A stretch of 64,000 nucleotides of DNA from Gnetum montanum (Eukaryota > Streptophyta > Gnetopsida > Gnetales > Gnetaceae), in assembly GCA_015680685.1 (NCBI GenBank), contig MNCI01027444.1, positions 544,004-608,003 of the forward strand. Direction: 5' to 3'. The notes beneath the pieces are model-generated. The model had not been told where the DNA came from. It did not search any database and saw nothing but the letters and a program-made list of their open reading frames with translations. A program made the translations under genes and the position numbers. Numbering within the stretch: the stretch's first letter is position 1; each line of letters starts with the position of its first letter. Below, in pieces: positions 21,390 to 34,675 of the stretch.

Positions 21390-24065
21390 ATGGAATTGGA
21401 AAGAGGAGTAATAGGAGGACCATTACAGCTAGCAAGCAAAAGGCCAAGAGGTCATGGACAAGGCCAAATAGGAGAATAGACCCCACAAGTAGAACATGTG
21501 AAGTAGGAGGCTCAATTCTTTAGTATTTATTAAGAAACTCCTACTACAAGACACTTGGCCTAAGTAGAGGAAAAAGATCCATAAGCACCAACACAAGGAC
21601 AACACCTCACACTATCAATAGATTTCCTCCAAGTCATCTAAGAGAAAACAATCACATCCATAGTGATCATAGAGCTCAACTTTTGTCCATTCATGGAATT
21701 GGAAACAAAAATTATGGAGAATCAACTCCAAGAATTACCATTATGGCCTACACTCACAAATAGTGAGGAATGGTATTTAGGAAAGACATATCAATTCTAA
21801 CATAACAAAGGGGAAGATAAAATAGGTAACATCAAGGGAGTCTTAGTATCCTATTCTATAAAGACAATAGTTGAATCCCTTAATGTATCTAATGAAGGGG
21901 AAAAAGTAGCACATATTTCCACTAGCTCAAATACAAATAGAAGAAAAATATGGTTGCAAAGAGCATATGGCAAAGATGAAAAGGATTACAATGAGCTAAC
22001 TCTTAAAGAGATAATTTACTTAATCTATTTTCCACAAAATAATTAAGCAAAATATCAACATATGTGGCTAGAAAAAGTGTAATTTTAATGGGAAAATTTA
22101 ATATAAACATCCCACACCTCTATTTCCTTGAGATTTGATGATGGTTTGAGAAAAATAAGGCAAGGAAACTAACACTTCCATTCTGTTGCCTCATCAAGAA
22201 GCTATGCATATGCACTAGAATCCTAGGGTATACCAATGACATCCCTAGGATGGCTCAAAATGCTTCCTATGGTGAAACGCTTAAGCCAGGACCACTAAAG
22301 AAGGACCAAGTGGAGAAACAAATAGATGCTAGGGAAACCACTTAAACTATTGTACAACAATAGCAAGCAAGACCCAGTGGTTAGTAGCTAGAGCAACATC
22401 AATAGCAAGAATAGCAACAACAACAAAGGCAACCTATATAAAGTCATTAATAGTGCCATCCAACCCATATTTTTCACAAATCCTACTAGTGGAAAAATTT
22501 CATTCCAGTCAAGAGGAGAGAACCAATGGTCACAACAAATTTCTAGGAACACTACATCATTCCAAGTCGTGCTAGAAACTAGAGAAGGAGTCATGGTTGT
22601 AATTATGCAACACTAAGATGCAACAGGAGCCATGGAAGTAATCATACATTAGATAAAAGAATCACTCAACGTACCTATTATGTCACTAGCTAATATTTAT
22701 GAAGCTAAAGATTCTCAAATGTTAGCTGGTACCTCAATGAATCCTATAGAACATGAGGATGTGCTTAATAGACTATCGTAAATGGAACAAATTATGTAGA
22801 ATCTTTTCAACATTCCAAGTGATGCCACTACACTACGGTCAAAACTCATAACAATCAAGCATAAGATGGTCATGGTAAAAACCAGGATAGGGCATGTAGA
22901 AATGAAATTCGTAGCTTACAAGAAGAGCTCATGATCCCGAGAGCCAAACACAAAGATCCAACATAATATGTTGTAGCTAACCAATTAAAGTAGTTCAAAA
23001 AAGAATAGATCAACTTCCTAGTAGAGTATGACAAGAAAATAGAGGAAGAAAAGGAGAAAATGATTTCAAATGTCTTAATAGCATAAGCACAAACATACAC
23101 ACATTCTAAGGCACTCACCACAACATAGGAGGAAAATAAGAATATCATTGTAGATAATGCTAGGTTGACCAACATAGAGAAGTAGAAAAACATCCTTAAA
23201 GAAAGTATCCATTAGTTAAGAGAACAATTGATGAGGGTCAATTAAGACATGGGCCTCCTAGCACAAGAGAATAGAATCCTCTTAATAGAGTAGGTACATA
23301 TCATTTGATAGAAATTAGCTATTGAAATAAGTACATGGAAGAATGAGGCAAAAATGCATGAAAGGCTCAAAGAACACTTCCATGATCAAGGGGGCATGTA
23401 TAAACAAATTAATGAGAAAGAAATCTAGATGGCTAAAACCTATATCAACTCCATATCAATGTAGAATCTAGATTGACAACCTGTCTTGAATAGCATAACT
23501 CATGTCCACCAAGTGGAGATCAAGAATAAAGACTTGGAGATAGAAGATATAATAGAATACATGGGATTAGCAAACTTATGGTATGCCAACTTGGCCATGT
23601 TAATAGTAGGTAGGCCTAGAAATGAACTTAAATAATAGATATCAATAGTATATTCCTTGAATAAGAAAGAGTTTTTGGGAAAAAAAAGATGCTTTATAGA
23701 AATTGCACATGACAAACTCTGAGTTAGAATTAGTAAAAGTAGGATACCAGCACCAAAAGGATGTTGCAATAAACTTGGCCAAAAGAATGTTTAACTATCA
23801 GGAATTATGAACAAAGGCCAAGGCATTTGAGAAGGAATGAAGGCAATTCATGGCATGGTATGTGAATGCAAATTAGATGTTTTCTCAATTTCCATGTGCA
23901 TGGGATGTACTAGCTTCATCACACATTGCTTAATCAACATGGATAGTACATGATCCACAAATGGAGGAGAAACTTTAGGCACTCCTAAAAAAATACAAAT
24001 TTCAAAGGCTTGATGACAAAGGGAAGTAGCTAATGAAGGAGCCACCACCACGGGGCACCACTTAA
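21390..24065 (+). pseudogene. ORF3 of element A (coiled-coil-rich, function unknown)
   Basis: It starts with the ATG abutting the acceptor and is traceable through stops to TAA at 24063-24065, close to 890 codons. Recognisable pieces are LTNSEEWYLGKTYQF (about 21755-21800), YNELTLKEIIYL (about 21990-22025), RILGYTNDIP-like text near 22220, and a central Gln-rich and helical part (22380-23500). The end is a conserved KQP-MEEPPPP-like C-terminus. The family is shared by A, B, C, D and E but I cannot name it. It has no obvious transmembrane segments, so it does not look like a typical envelope protein. It may be a structural or regulatory accessory protein. Confidence 0.65.
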
Positions 24066-24269
24066 GCTACATCAAGCTATCTCAAATTTTTATTTTGTGT
24101 TCTTTTATTTATTTTTTAGATAGTGTGTCTAAATTTTGTAATACAAAACCACAACATTCAAAGTCTTGTAAATGGTCCATTACTTATGTCATGTCGAATC
24201 TACCTCCAAATTTTGTAAGGGACTATATACTCATTTTGTGTTAACTCAAGGATGAGTTTCTAGTCAGTC

Positions 24270-24278
24270 GTGGGGGTA
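24270..24278 (+). other. Polypurine tract of element A
   Basis: GTGGGGGTA lies immediately before the 3' LTR. The upstream context (GGATGAGTTT..AGTCAGT) recurs before the 3' LTRs of B, C and D. It primes plus-strand DNA synthesis. Confidence 0.7.
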
Positions 24279-25112
24279 TGATAAAGTTAACTTTAGTCTG
24301 CAACAATATTCTAACTATGATATTATATCTATGATGTCATTTATTTGATATTGTAGCACATGCTACATCATTGTACATATAATATCATAGGATGTGTAGC
24401 CTATAAATACAACACTTAGGTGCATGGATCTGCATAAGTTTTCTTCCATAGTAATAGAACTCTTTCAATTTGTTTTTGTAATCTAGCACTTAGAAGTGTG
24501 AATGCCTACAATGTAGTCAAACATCTTGTACTTGGACATAAGTCTGATTAGAAATAAAGATCGAGCTATTTCTCACTATTGCAACATTCTTCTAGTTTAT
24601 TGTTTTAACTTCACAAAATGTTTACTATCTTGCTAGTTAATGTTTTACTATTCCATGCACTTTACTATTACTATTTCTATTAAGTAGAATAAGTACGACT
24701 AATCTCAAGCACTTAAGTGTAATTTCTTGGTAACCCAGTAGTACTATTGCTTGGTATGTCTAGTAGTAGTACACTTGGTATCCTAGTAGTAATTACACAA
24801 TGCACAAGGTGTGTACGGAAGATCAAGAATGGATGCTCATCACCATAGGCTAGAATAGATCTATTTACTTATTTTACTTAGATTTATAAATGATTCCATT
24901 TCCATTATGTTTGTTAGGAGTAATGATGGCCTACCAGCATTAGATATTATATACCTCACTGTGAGCTAAACCATTCCCATAGACTTCACTAACTCCATGT
25001 GGTAAGACAATCGTCTCAAACTTAAACCAATTGCTAGCATATTAACATTGCCTCATCCATGGATTATGATTTGGTTGTATGGTTTGGTGTTGGATTGCTC
25101 GACCACTCATCA
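24279..25112 (+). repeat. 3' LTR of element A
   Basis: Begins TGATAAAG and ends CACTCATCA. It has U3 ATATC repeats, a TATA box (CTATAAATAC near 24401) and aligns with 4601-5485. Confidence 0.85.
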
Positions 25113-26276
25113 CCACCCTTGCATGTCAGTAGTTCCCAAGTAAACATGGCTAAAGATGATCATCCAAGATGCATAAACTAACATAATTGAGGCATAGCAG
25201 GAAGATACTTTCATTCTATTAACTCACATGGATATCCTTGGATAAATAAAATTATGTTCCCTACAAGATTGACAAGTTTGAAAACTGTGTATCTTTAGTA
25301 TCTCACATGAGAAGGAATATTCTAGTAGATAAAGTTGTTCAAAATTTTTATCCTAAATTTGTAGGAATACAAAGAAGGTAAGCATTAGGCTTGAAATTCA
25401 ACAAGTAAATTATGTGTTTTTCATACTTTTGTACATAAAACACACTCTCTAAAATTTGAAAAGTATTCAAAAAATGCATGAAGATATAGAAATATGTTCA
25501 AAAAATAATTAATATACATCTATTAATTATAGTAAGTAAATATTTAATAAATACTATTATTTATTTATATTCACAATAAATAATCACATTTTTAAGTTTT
25601 TTTTTGTTAAATTTCATTTCTAAAGTGTCAAATGTTGATTCTAAGCTTTGAACAATTTATGGATAGGTGTAAATTTAGTAGCAAAATTTTATATTTAAAT
25701 TTATTATAATAATTAATAATATAGATACAATGTTTATTGAATAAGAATGCTTAATGATTTCTTTTTCTATGAAAAATGCATATTATAAAAATTTATGAAA
25801 CCTTTAAATAATTTTAAATTTCAAGCTTGGTTAAGAGCATACTTTTTTCTAATTCCTAATTTTTTGAAGTCTATAGAAAATACTACAGCATGGAGGTGGT
25901 CTATTGCATTGCGGATTTGTGAATCTCAGAAGATTTACATGTACTATAGGCAAAGCACATCAAATTCTTAGGGCATACTTTCAATTTAATTAAATTAAAA
26001 ATAATATTTAATAAATCCAAAATGTAAAATAAATAAATTAAAATATAATTTAAATATTTTATTATATTTTAATTCACATCCCTACCTACGAACCCATCAT
26101 CGATATTTGCATATACTCATGCATCCAAACACATTTGAATTGTGAATCCTCAATTCCCTACTTTCAAGAATCAGATTCATTTAATGTATAAGAATTAACA
26201 CTTTTAGTAAACATCCATGAAAGACCATAACTCTTTTGCACACTAAAAATGATTCTCTCAAAAACATAGTTTTTTC
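25113..26276. other. AT-rich intergenic DNA between elements A and C
   Basis: About 1.2 kb of A+T-rich DNA with runs of short TA-rich words (25500-26070). No ORF, RNA gene or element end is recognisable. Confidence 0.5.
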
Positions 26277-26281
26277 CTAGA

Positions 26282-27113
26282 TGATGAGTCATTCTCATTC
26301 TTCTACATCAACATGATCTTGTCAATGTGTGGTTTGTTGCATTGACACATACGTGTCAACACAATTTCTTGTCTTACCTATAAATATGTGCTCACTATCC
26401 ACATTTATGACATCCATTCATTAGTTTCTAGCAAAAATCTTACATTTTTTTCCCCAAAGTTAGAATATTTTCTAACTACCTATAGTAGGAGTGAGAAATG
26501 TGAGCATCTTTATTCAAGCATTGATGGACCTAAGCACCTCAGTATGATCAATAATAAAGATAATATTTCTTCATAAACCATGCAACACTTGGACTTAGCT
26601 TAATGTTTACTTAATCCATTTATTATTCATGTGATTTACTTTAATGAAATTAATTAATTAATTCATAGTGGATAATTAATACACATAGGTACGATCATCT
26701 CAAGCATACGATTAACGTTTGGTAATCACAATAGCACTTAACACTTGATAACCTAATAGCATTAAAATGTGTTCAAGATGTGTATGGTAGATGGCAATAG
26801 ATGCTTATGTTAGGATTAGCTAAGCATTAGTTACTTATTAGATTAATTAAACATTTAATTACTTTATTTTTAGCACTTAGGAGAATTAATGGAAAACATA
26901 AAAATGATAAAAAATCATATGCCTTTGTTACACTTCACTATACCCTTGCACTTCATAAGTGAAATTGAGAAAGAAAATGACCACATCTATTAGATTCACT
27001 ACATAGACCTAGTGTACTTAGAGAGCTAAAGTCTACGAAATTTGATCGAATCACTTAGTGAACACTAGTGGTTTGTATGGTTGGACATAGGAACTGCTTG
27101 TTATTAGTCATCA
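26282..27113 (+). repeat. 5' LTR of element C
   Basis: Starts TGATGAGTCATTC. U3 contains TTGAC-type words in both orientations, including the inverted repeat TTGACAC-ATAC-GTGTCAA at 26342-26359, and a TATA box (CCTATAAATATG near 26378). It is the same subfamily as the LTR of element E. Confidence 0.85.
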
Positions 27114-27130
27114 GCATCATTGTCATGGGC
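27114..27130 (+). other. Primer-binding site of element C
   Basis: GCATCATTGTCATGGGC resembles the tRNA-Asp-type site with the first three bases (TGG) shortened. The intact counterpart in E is TGGCACCATTGCTAGGGA. Confidence 0.55.
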
Positions 27131-27258
27131 TTTAGTTAGCTATGTGTATTACCTAGGAGTTAGTGAAATTATATAATGATGTTGTAATGAACCGTTAAGT
27201 CAACATCATTAAGAATAATAATAATAACAAAAGCACACTACTCTTCTTCTGATCTAAT

Positions 27259-29700
27259 ATGGCTTCTTCTCATAAGGAAGATTCTCCACCATCATACTAA
27301 GGTAGTTCCAATCAACAAAGGAGTGAAGGGTCAAAACCACATGTGCCCCAATAATGCAAATAGGTCTATACTCATCTAGATGAGTATGTTCCAAACTTCA
27401 CCTTTGTCCTACATTAGGATGAATAGCTATGAAGGAGGAACATGGAGGGTAACATTGTGTTGCTTCTTGATTGATCAATTCTTGCAATGCTTACTCTCAT
27501 AACATTGGGCATCATAGGGCTCAATGTTAAGTACATTATGCAGGACCATGACTACCAGGATTATCATCCCACTGAGACACAACAAAATAAATATTAGTAA
27601 TAGGAGATTTACTATGAGGCATCAAAGGGAAAATAGTTCACAAACCCCTTGTTCTTGTTAGGCTAGAAGGAAGCTGAGGATCACTTCTCTAGGAATTCTT
27701 AAAATAATTATTCTCCTCCTTTCTTCTTTGATGAAGGGGGCCCTACCTAGAACTTATAGTCCACTCTAAACAACCTTGGTTTAGGGGTCCCATGACCATG
27801 AGGGCTCTAAAATAGGGAGTTAAGGTAGGAACCAAGACAAGAAACATGACAAAGACAAACATTGTGATAGAAATTATGACTAAAGGAGAGGAAGTATTAG
27901 GCATGATGCTAGTTCTGGCTCTCTTCCCCCTTCACTTTTGATGTCCTCATCTTCTTCCTTTTCCAAATTTTACTAAGGTCACAAAGGATGAGACCATGAT
28001 GGAAGTGATTTGTAGGATAGAGATGATTGCAAGGCCCACCAAACTAGTAAATACCATGGATGTGGACGATCAAGGAAAGCCCACTACCATGAAAGAAGGG
28101 ATAGTAGAAGGCATCATAGGCATCATGGCCATCCCAAGGGCTATGACTAGGATGAGCCTTTTCTTACAATAAGAAACATGCTAAACATTGTAGAGGCCAT
28201 GAGAATTCCAACAAGGCATGTGAAAGATAGCAAAATCAACTAGTTGGATATGAAAATTATTTCCAAGTTTGAAGGGGAATATAGTTTTGATCAACAAAAT
28301 CATCTTCAAAACTTTCACAATGCCTATACCTTACAGAATGTTAAAAAAAATGGCAAAAACTAAAGCTATTCCCTTAGACACTCATCTAGGAGGCTAAAAG
28401 CTAGTACCAATCCTTAGAACTAAAATCAATCAAATGATGGAGTATGAAGCTTGAACTCTTCAATGAAAACTATCAAACATACTCCTGAGTGTCTAATCTA
28501 AGGAAGCAATTCCAATGGTGGAGAAAAGGAATACATGAATTATTGGATGTGACCATGGACAAATATTACTCTTTGATGCACATGTGTCCAAACCATGGCT
28601 TCTCTCAAAGGAAGTAGCTCTACTATATCATATATGGGCTTAGAACTTAAACAAGGAGAACTCTTGGGGTCTATGCCCAAGGGAGACTTTTAGAACTAAG
28701 GGCTTACCAAATCTAGAGGTTGATCGAGTAGATGGCCAAAGAAGAAGTTGAGTTGAGAAAAATAGAAAGTATGGAAGACTACAACCAAAACCCTTTAATC
28801 TGAAAAAGGAAAGTCTGATCTTGTAACAATGACGAGAAGGAATCACTTGATGAAATGGTGCAATGTAAGATCTTGCTGATACAAAAATCTATTTCTAAAA
28901 GATTTTCCAAGGTAGATTAAATGAGGAAATTCCAAACTACCCTTAGAATTGCTAAAGATTCCAAAGAGCAAGGTAGTGGTCATGATCAAAAGAGAATGAA
29001 GGAAGTTAAACATGCCCATCAAAGGGGTAAGGACAAAGCTACTACCATTAAAGAGATTGTAGAATCTGAAACAAATGATGATGGTGAACGTGACATCTAC
29101 CACCATTGACATCCTAAGGGATGTTGGCCCATTGTATAACACTTTTAGAATTCTAAGGTGTACATGCTAAATCCTAGATTAGTAAGAAGAAAAACACCCA
29201 TAAGGTTATATTATCCTCAAGGAAACTACAGTTAGTTCCACTAATAACAAGCCTACTATTTGATTGGAGCTCCACCCCAACCTCATGAGTAGTATCAATA
29301 GTGGCAACATCCATATTAGTGGTGGATGCCATAATCAAGGAATCAGTAACCTTATCAATAGCCAGAGCCATATGGGTACTATGTTTAGCAATATATTTCT
29401 CCATGTGACTCTTCCAATTATGTCTCATTATAGCACCACTACTACCCTCTTGATTATTAAAGATCTCAATCTCCAAGAGGGGAATCTCCATTTCCATTCT
29501 ACCTTCCTCATCCTTCTACACCTATACCTCTACCATCAACTCAATTGCCATCAACTCCATCCATGTAGGATGAAATTTCTACCTAGTCATAACAAAGAAA
29601 TGCCATATGGGTTGTTAACTTATAGCTGGCTCCCTAGCTGAGTTATTCAAAAAAAATTCTAAAAAAGACCTTTCTTCTAAACCAACACTCCTTCTAATCC
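27259..29700 (+). pseudogene. gag: gag of element C, degenerate
   Basis: An ATG at 27259 opens MASSHKEDSPPSY. YTHLDEYVPNFTF follows, then a basic region and the capsid region near 28258-28520 (SKFEGEYSFDQQNHLQNFHN). Downstream is the conserved CD(I)YHH-type stretch near 29090 and a Tyr/Pro/Gln-rich tail. Many stops. Confidence 0.72.
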
Positions 29701-29809
29701 CTCACAAATACCTACAACTGATGACCTTATTTCTCTCTCATCCTTTGTTACATCATTCGAGAACCCTTCAAACCAAATTCCTTCTAATGTACATAATATA
29801 ATGTTGATC

Positions 29810-30285
29810 CATGTTTTCACTGATTAGATAAAGGTTGGCCACCTTCCTAGGAAAAGATTTGATCCTATAAATCCCCAAATTTACTTGCAAATCACTGGAA
29901 ATGAGTATTTCAAGGCTTTTCTAGACTCAAATTCTAATGTAAGTTTAATCTCTCATGAAATGTACAAAGCCTAGAATGTGCTTCCTCTCAACAAGAGCAA
30001 CATTCATCTTGAGTTAGTAGATCATTCCATCATCATTCCCTTGGGATTGATGGAGGACATTATGACCATCCTATGTGAGTGGTCCTATCCTATTAACTTC
30101 CTGGTGATTCATGTAGATAACTATAAAGGGGACTTTCCAATCATCATGGGAAGGGCTTGGCTAAGCACAATAGATGCATTGCTAGAAAATAGATATCTCT
30201 CCTTAGAAATTTTCATGAAAAATTATTTTGAAAAGATCAAGAGGAAGCATATTCCATGCATTTCATATAGTAACACAGGGTGAAA
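29810..30285 (+). pseudogene. Protease of element C
   Basis: AFLDSNSNVSLISHEMYKA (about 29918-29974) carries the active-site Asp, but the following Gly position is Asn. It is followed by FPIIMGRAWLSTIDA (about 30137-30180), which is in an open stretch 29978-30283. Confidence 0.7.
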
Positions 30286-30724
30286 AGTACATTAATAACA
30301 ACATGTAGGAAACATGCTAATGTGACAAAAATCCAAAGATGCCTATATGCAATAGCCTTAAATAGGAGAGCATCTAGTGGTTGACAGCTGAACCTAATAG
30401 CAATTCAACTCTATGCATGGAATAAACTAAGAGCCTTACAAATGCCTACATTGAAGGCATGAATAGGATAAAGCAAATCCATCACCAACTCTCTAATGAA
30501 CTTGATGACACTAATTGAGGAACTTTGGAGATCCCTGATAGGTTTAAATAGGAGCCCCTTGAGTTTAAAACTCTACCAGCCAAAATGGAATATACTTTTC
30601 TAAAAAATGATCAGCCTATTATTATCAATGTCAATGTTGCTCCTACATAGAAAAAGAAATTGTTGAAGGTGATCAAAAAATGGCCAATAGTCTTTTCTTG
30701 ATCATAGCCTAAACTCATTGGAAT

Positions 30725-32190
30725 TTATTCTAGAATATGCCAACATTGCATCTACATAGATCCTTCCATTAAACCAAAGAGACATCTACAATGGTAGTTG
30801 AATCCGAAATTGAAGTAGATCATGAAATAGGAGATTGAACAACTCCTCAAAGCAAGGTTCATCTATACCAATGTGGATAGTGAGTGGGTTGGATCACTTG
30901 TGATAGTGCCAAAGAAAGGTGGTAAATGAAGGTTCTGCATTGACTTCAAGTATTGAACATGGTAACATACAAAGATCACTTTCAATTTTCATTTGTGGAC
31001 CAAGTGTTAGATAGCATTTGTAAGCATTGCTACTATAGCTTCCGGGATTATTATAGTGATTATAACCAAATTTAGATCACACTAAAAGATCAAACCAAAG
31101 CAACATTCACAAGTTTTTAGGGAACTTTTGCATATAAAAAGATGTCATTCGGCCTATGCAATGCCACTACCAGATTCCATCACCTTGTCATAAGCATCTT
31201 CCAATAGCAGATTAGTAGTGGGATGAAAGTCTTTATGGATGACTTCACCACCTATCAGACTATGTTTGAGCAAGCCCTAAATTTTCTTAAGCAAGTGTTG
31301 AAAAGGTGTGTGGAGATAATCCTTAGGTTTAACTAGTAGAAAATCCACTTGATGATCTAGGAAGGCATTGTGTTGGGGCATAGAATTTTANCCCACTTGA
31401 TGATCTAGGAAGGCATTGTGTTGGGGCATAGAATTTTAGAGAAAGGGGTTGAAGTGAACCCTAAAATAATAAGGATTGTCCAAGAAATTCCTAGATAGCT
31501 AGAAATAATTAAAGATGTGAGTTCATCCCTTGGACACACTAGCTACTACTAGTGATTCATTGAGAATTTCTCTAAGATCGCTAAACCATTGGTGGAGCTA
31601 ACAAAGAAGGATGCTCCATTTATCTAGACTAAGGAATGTGAATGTGCATTCTAGTAGCTCAAAGAGAAGTTGTTGGAAACTCCAATTCTACAAGCATTTG
31701 ATTGGTCCAATCCCTTTCACATCATGATGGATGATTCCAATTACGTCTTGGGGGCTATGATAATGTAGTTGGATGATTAGAAACGTCCTTACTATATCCA
31801 CTATGCAAGTAGAAGCATTGCAAGTGCACAGCTAAACTACATCATAACAGAAAAAGAATTGATGGCAATGGTGTTTGCCTTGGATAAATTTAGGCACTAT
31901 GTGCTTGCGTACAAGGTGTTTGTGCACATAGACTATAGTGTAATTCGGTTCCTAATGAATAAAACAATAGTCAACCCTCATGTCATATAGTGGTTGGTCA
32001 TCTTGCAAGATTTCAATCTTATAATGATAGATCGAAAAAGAACTGAGAACATGGTTACTCACCACTTGTCTCAGTTAAGATGGGATAACAAAGAGGAGGA
32101 GAGCCCACTTTTAAGTCAAGTTTTTCATGAACTCCTCTTTTCCAATGCTATAACTAAACAAATGCTCACTAAACCCAACTAGTACAATGG
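30725..32190 (+). pseudogene. pol: RT and RNase H of element C
   Basis: RT motifs: FCIDFKY near 30937, FAYKKMSFGLCNATTRF near 31128-31175, and VFMDDFTTYQ near 31230 with both catalytic aspartates kept. RNase H motifs: HIMMDDSNYVLGAMIM near 31720, EKELMAMVFALDKFRHYVL near 31855, and IRFLMNK near 31945. An assembly gap base (N) at 31391 splits RT and is flanked by a 46-bp exact duplication. Confidence 0.85.
31345..31438. other. Assembly join: 46-bp exact duplicate around a single N
   Basis: Bases 31345-31390 recur unchanged at 31393-31438, separated by N and one C. No other element has this duplication at the matching place in RT. It looks like two contig ends that overlap but were not merged. 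Confidence 0.85.
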
Positions 32191-32199
32191 CATTCTTAA

Positions 32200-33460
32200 C
32201 TCTCTTCTCACTTAGGAGATTCCACAGGAGTAGGATCATTGAAAGAAATAATAATTTCTTCACCAAGAAAAACTCTTCATGGAAATCAATGGACACCTTT
32301 ACAAGGTGTGCACCAATGGCCTAGTTTGATGGTGTGTGCCTGATGTTGATCAACTATGCATTATTTAAGATGCTCATAAGGGTCCTTGTGGGGACAACTA
32401 TTCTAGGAGATGCATAGTCATTAAGATCCTCATGGCAAGGTATTATTGGCCAACACTTTTCATGGATTCTCATCACTTTGTTCACTCCTATGAACATTGC
32501 CAATGTGATGGTGAAATGATTGCTTATATGGAGGGACCTTAGCCGTGGATCCAACTACCAAAATCCTTTGATATTTGGGGCATTAACTCATGGATCCCAT
32601 CATACCCATGTTAAATGAAAAATCATACATCAAATTTTTTGTTAACTACTATATAAAATGGGCAGAAGCTGCATCCATTACCAATTGCACATCTTCTATG
32701 GTTGCTCAGTTTGTATAATAATATGTTGTAAACATGTTTAGGATGCCATGTACACTTATTTCTAATAATTATATTTATTTTATAGGTACTATCTTTCAAA
32801 ATCTCATGCAATGCTTAGGGGTTGAACATAAATTAACAATAATCTATCATCCCCAAGACAACGGTCAAGTAAAAGTTATGAATAAGAAGATTAGAAAAAT
32901 ACTCCTTGAACTATTAGTAAATATAGGAGGGACTGGAACATGAAACTTAACAATGCCCTTTTTACCTACCACTTCACTTGAAAACTTCCTATTAGCTACT
33001 CTTCCTATGAGCTTTTGTACAGAAAGTTACTAACACTTCCAATCCAAATGGAGCTCTGTACACTATCAACAGCATGTGACCTTAACCTTCACCTAAATTT
33101 AGTACAGAAAAAAATATTGATGAACCTCAACTTGCTAGATGAGAATTGATTGGTAGCCCTTTCATCTAATGAGTTGCACAAAATATTTAATAAACAATGA
33201 CATGATCTAAGAATATGGAAAGTGAAATTTCAACGAAGAGATAAGATCTTCTATTGGAATCCCACACATGTGCCACAAAGAGCTAAGTTTCAAAAATTCT
33301 GGGAAGGGTCTTATATTATTTATGAAACCTTTCCTTCTTGATCCATGTTAATCTACAAACCTGAAAGCCCAAATAAGAAACTACTAGTTAACACATAGCA
33401 ATTAAAACCTTTTCGTGAATCCAAAAGAGCCAACAACCAAAACACCTCAAAGCATAAACA
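32200..33460 (+). pseudogene. pol: Integrase of element C
   Basis: MEINGHLYKVCTNGLV near 32280, KGPCGDNYSRR near 32380, DIWGIN near 32570, HPQDNGQVKVMNKKIRKIL near 32850-32905 and LKPF near 33405. The segment carrying the second catalytic Asp (about 32730-32790) is frameshifted. Confidence 0.8.
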
Positions 33461-34189
33461 TGCATAGTTAATTTTTTAGATGTCCTCCTTCCAACTCAAG
33501 TGTGGGGGAGATGGTCAGCCATGCTAATCTATCAAAGTGGTTGCTCAGCATTTCACTTTTTGTTTTACACCATTTTTAGTACATTTTTTCTTTCTTCAAT
33601 ATTTTACAATCAATTCTATACTTTACTTTATTTGGTTTGGATTTCTTTTATGCTTTTCTTATGTTTTTTTTTTCCTTTATTACCACTAGGACTAAGTGCA
33701 AGTATAACTATCAATTGATGGTAATTTGTATTATAATGTTTTTTGATTGCTAACGTCTCGATTCTATCTTTGAATTTTGGTGTTGATAGCTAAGACATGA
33801 TTTATTTTTCATGATAATAGGCAATGAAACCATGTCATCCACCCATCTACAAAACTCTATGGTGTTCCCTTATTTTGAAAACATGTAGTCCCTTGTTAAA
33901 TGAAACTTATAATGAACTTGTGACCTTGGTGGTTTCCAAACTTGGAAAGGATTAAATGGATAAATAAGAATGTGACTTCAAGGGGATTTGACACTCTTTA
34001 TATTTGCCTACTCTCATAGATGCATAACTGTTCTCATGGATTTCTCATCATTCCAATTTCGATCAATAATAAGAAGCTAAAGTCTTTGCATGATGCAGTT
34101 CTCATCCAAAAAATCAAAAATACGAAAAAAATAGGAATTCAAAGAACACCCCTTAGAAAAAATAATGACCTACAAGCACTGGCTATGGG

Positions 34190-34222
34190 ACTAGAAAGAC
34201 ATGTTACCCATGCCTAAAGGTC
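34190..34222 (+). other. Spacer motif 1, single copy (element C)
   Basis: ACTAGAAAGACATGTTACCC, then ATGCCTAAAGGTC. It closely matches the B copy at 14581. I find no second copy 100 bases away in C. Confidence 0.7.
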
Positions 34223-34618
34223 CTTCTAGCTAAGGCCCATTTGACTTTCTACTTCTCTTTTTGAAATGGTGAGTGATTTGTGTAGATATTTTTGTGCCTT
34301 GAGAGGGTGGACTGGTCTTAGAATGTTAATGCAAAGTCACTAAAAGTGATTGGTTTTAATTCAGACTAAGTATGGATGTTATTGAGTCATATTAATTACA
34401 AAATCCATAATGGATGTCATGTAACCATGATACAGGACTCTATTCCACTCTCCACCTCATCCATCTTTGCTTTCCATATCACACCTCAGTACTTCTTTTC
34501 ATGTTTTGTTCAATGTCTTAGTTTGATGAGTCAAAGTTTCTAGATAGTTTCTTTGGTCATTTGGTCCTTAACTAACTATAACCATTAGTCATCCATGGGG
34601 TACATAGAATCCTTGGTA

Positions 34619-34675
34619 TAAGGGCATGCAAGGGAATTAAGGACATGAGCCTACTATGGGGAGGATCCACCTACA
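34619..34675 (+). other. Spacer motif 2 (element C)
   Basis: GCAAGGGAATTAAGGACATG, then AGCCTACTATGGGGAGGATC. It is the same block as in A, B, D and E. Confidence 0.6.

Larger units (their letters stand above)
4601..25112 (+). mobile_element. Gypsy element A (Athila/Tat-type LTR retrotransposon), interrupted by element B
   Basis: Outer limits are a 5' LTR (4601-5485) and 3' LTR (24279-25112). Inside, in order, are a tRNA-Asp-type primer-binding site, gag, protease, RT, RNase H, integrase, a long spacer, ORF3 and a polypurine tract. Without the 7.4-kb nested element B it is about 13.1 kb. The domain order PR-RT-RH-IN is that of Ty3/gypsy; the PBS and the large post-pol region fit the Athila/Tat group. 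Every ORF carries stops and frameshifts. Flanking pentamers (CTAGC left, CCACC right) do not match, so no clean target duplication survives. Confidence 0.85.

Noticed and set aside
22870-23193. 107-codon minus-strand open frame with hydrophobic residues
   Set aside because: It is antisense to ORF3 of element A; the hydrophobicity comes from reading A-rich coiled-coil codons backwards.
21390-24065. ORF3 as an envelope gene
   Set aside because: Athila elements can carry envelope-like ORFs, but here I see no signal peptide, no transmembrane segment and no surface/transmembrane layout, so the name would be unsupported.
29174-29497. 107-codon minus-strand and 125-codon plus-strand open frames (29174-29641)
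   Set aside because: Both overlap the low-complexity gag tail of element C; neither has motifs or a counterpart in the other elements.
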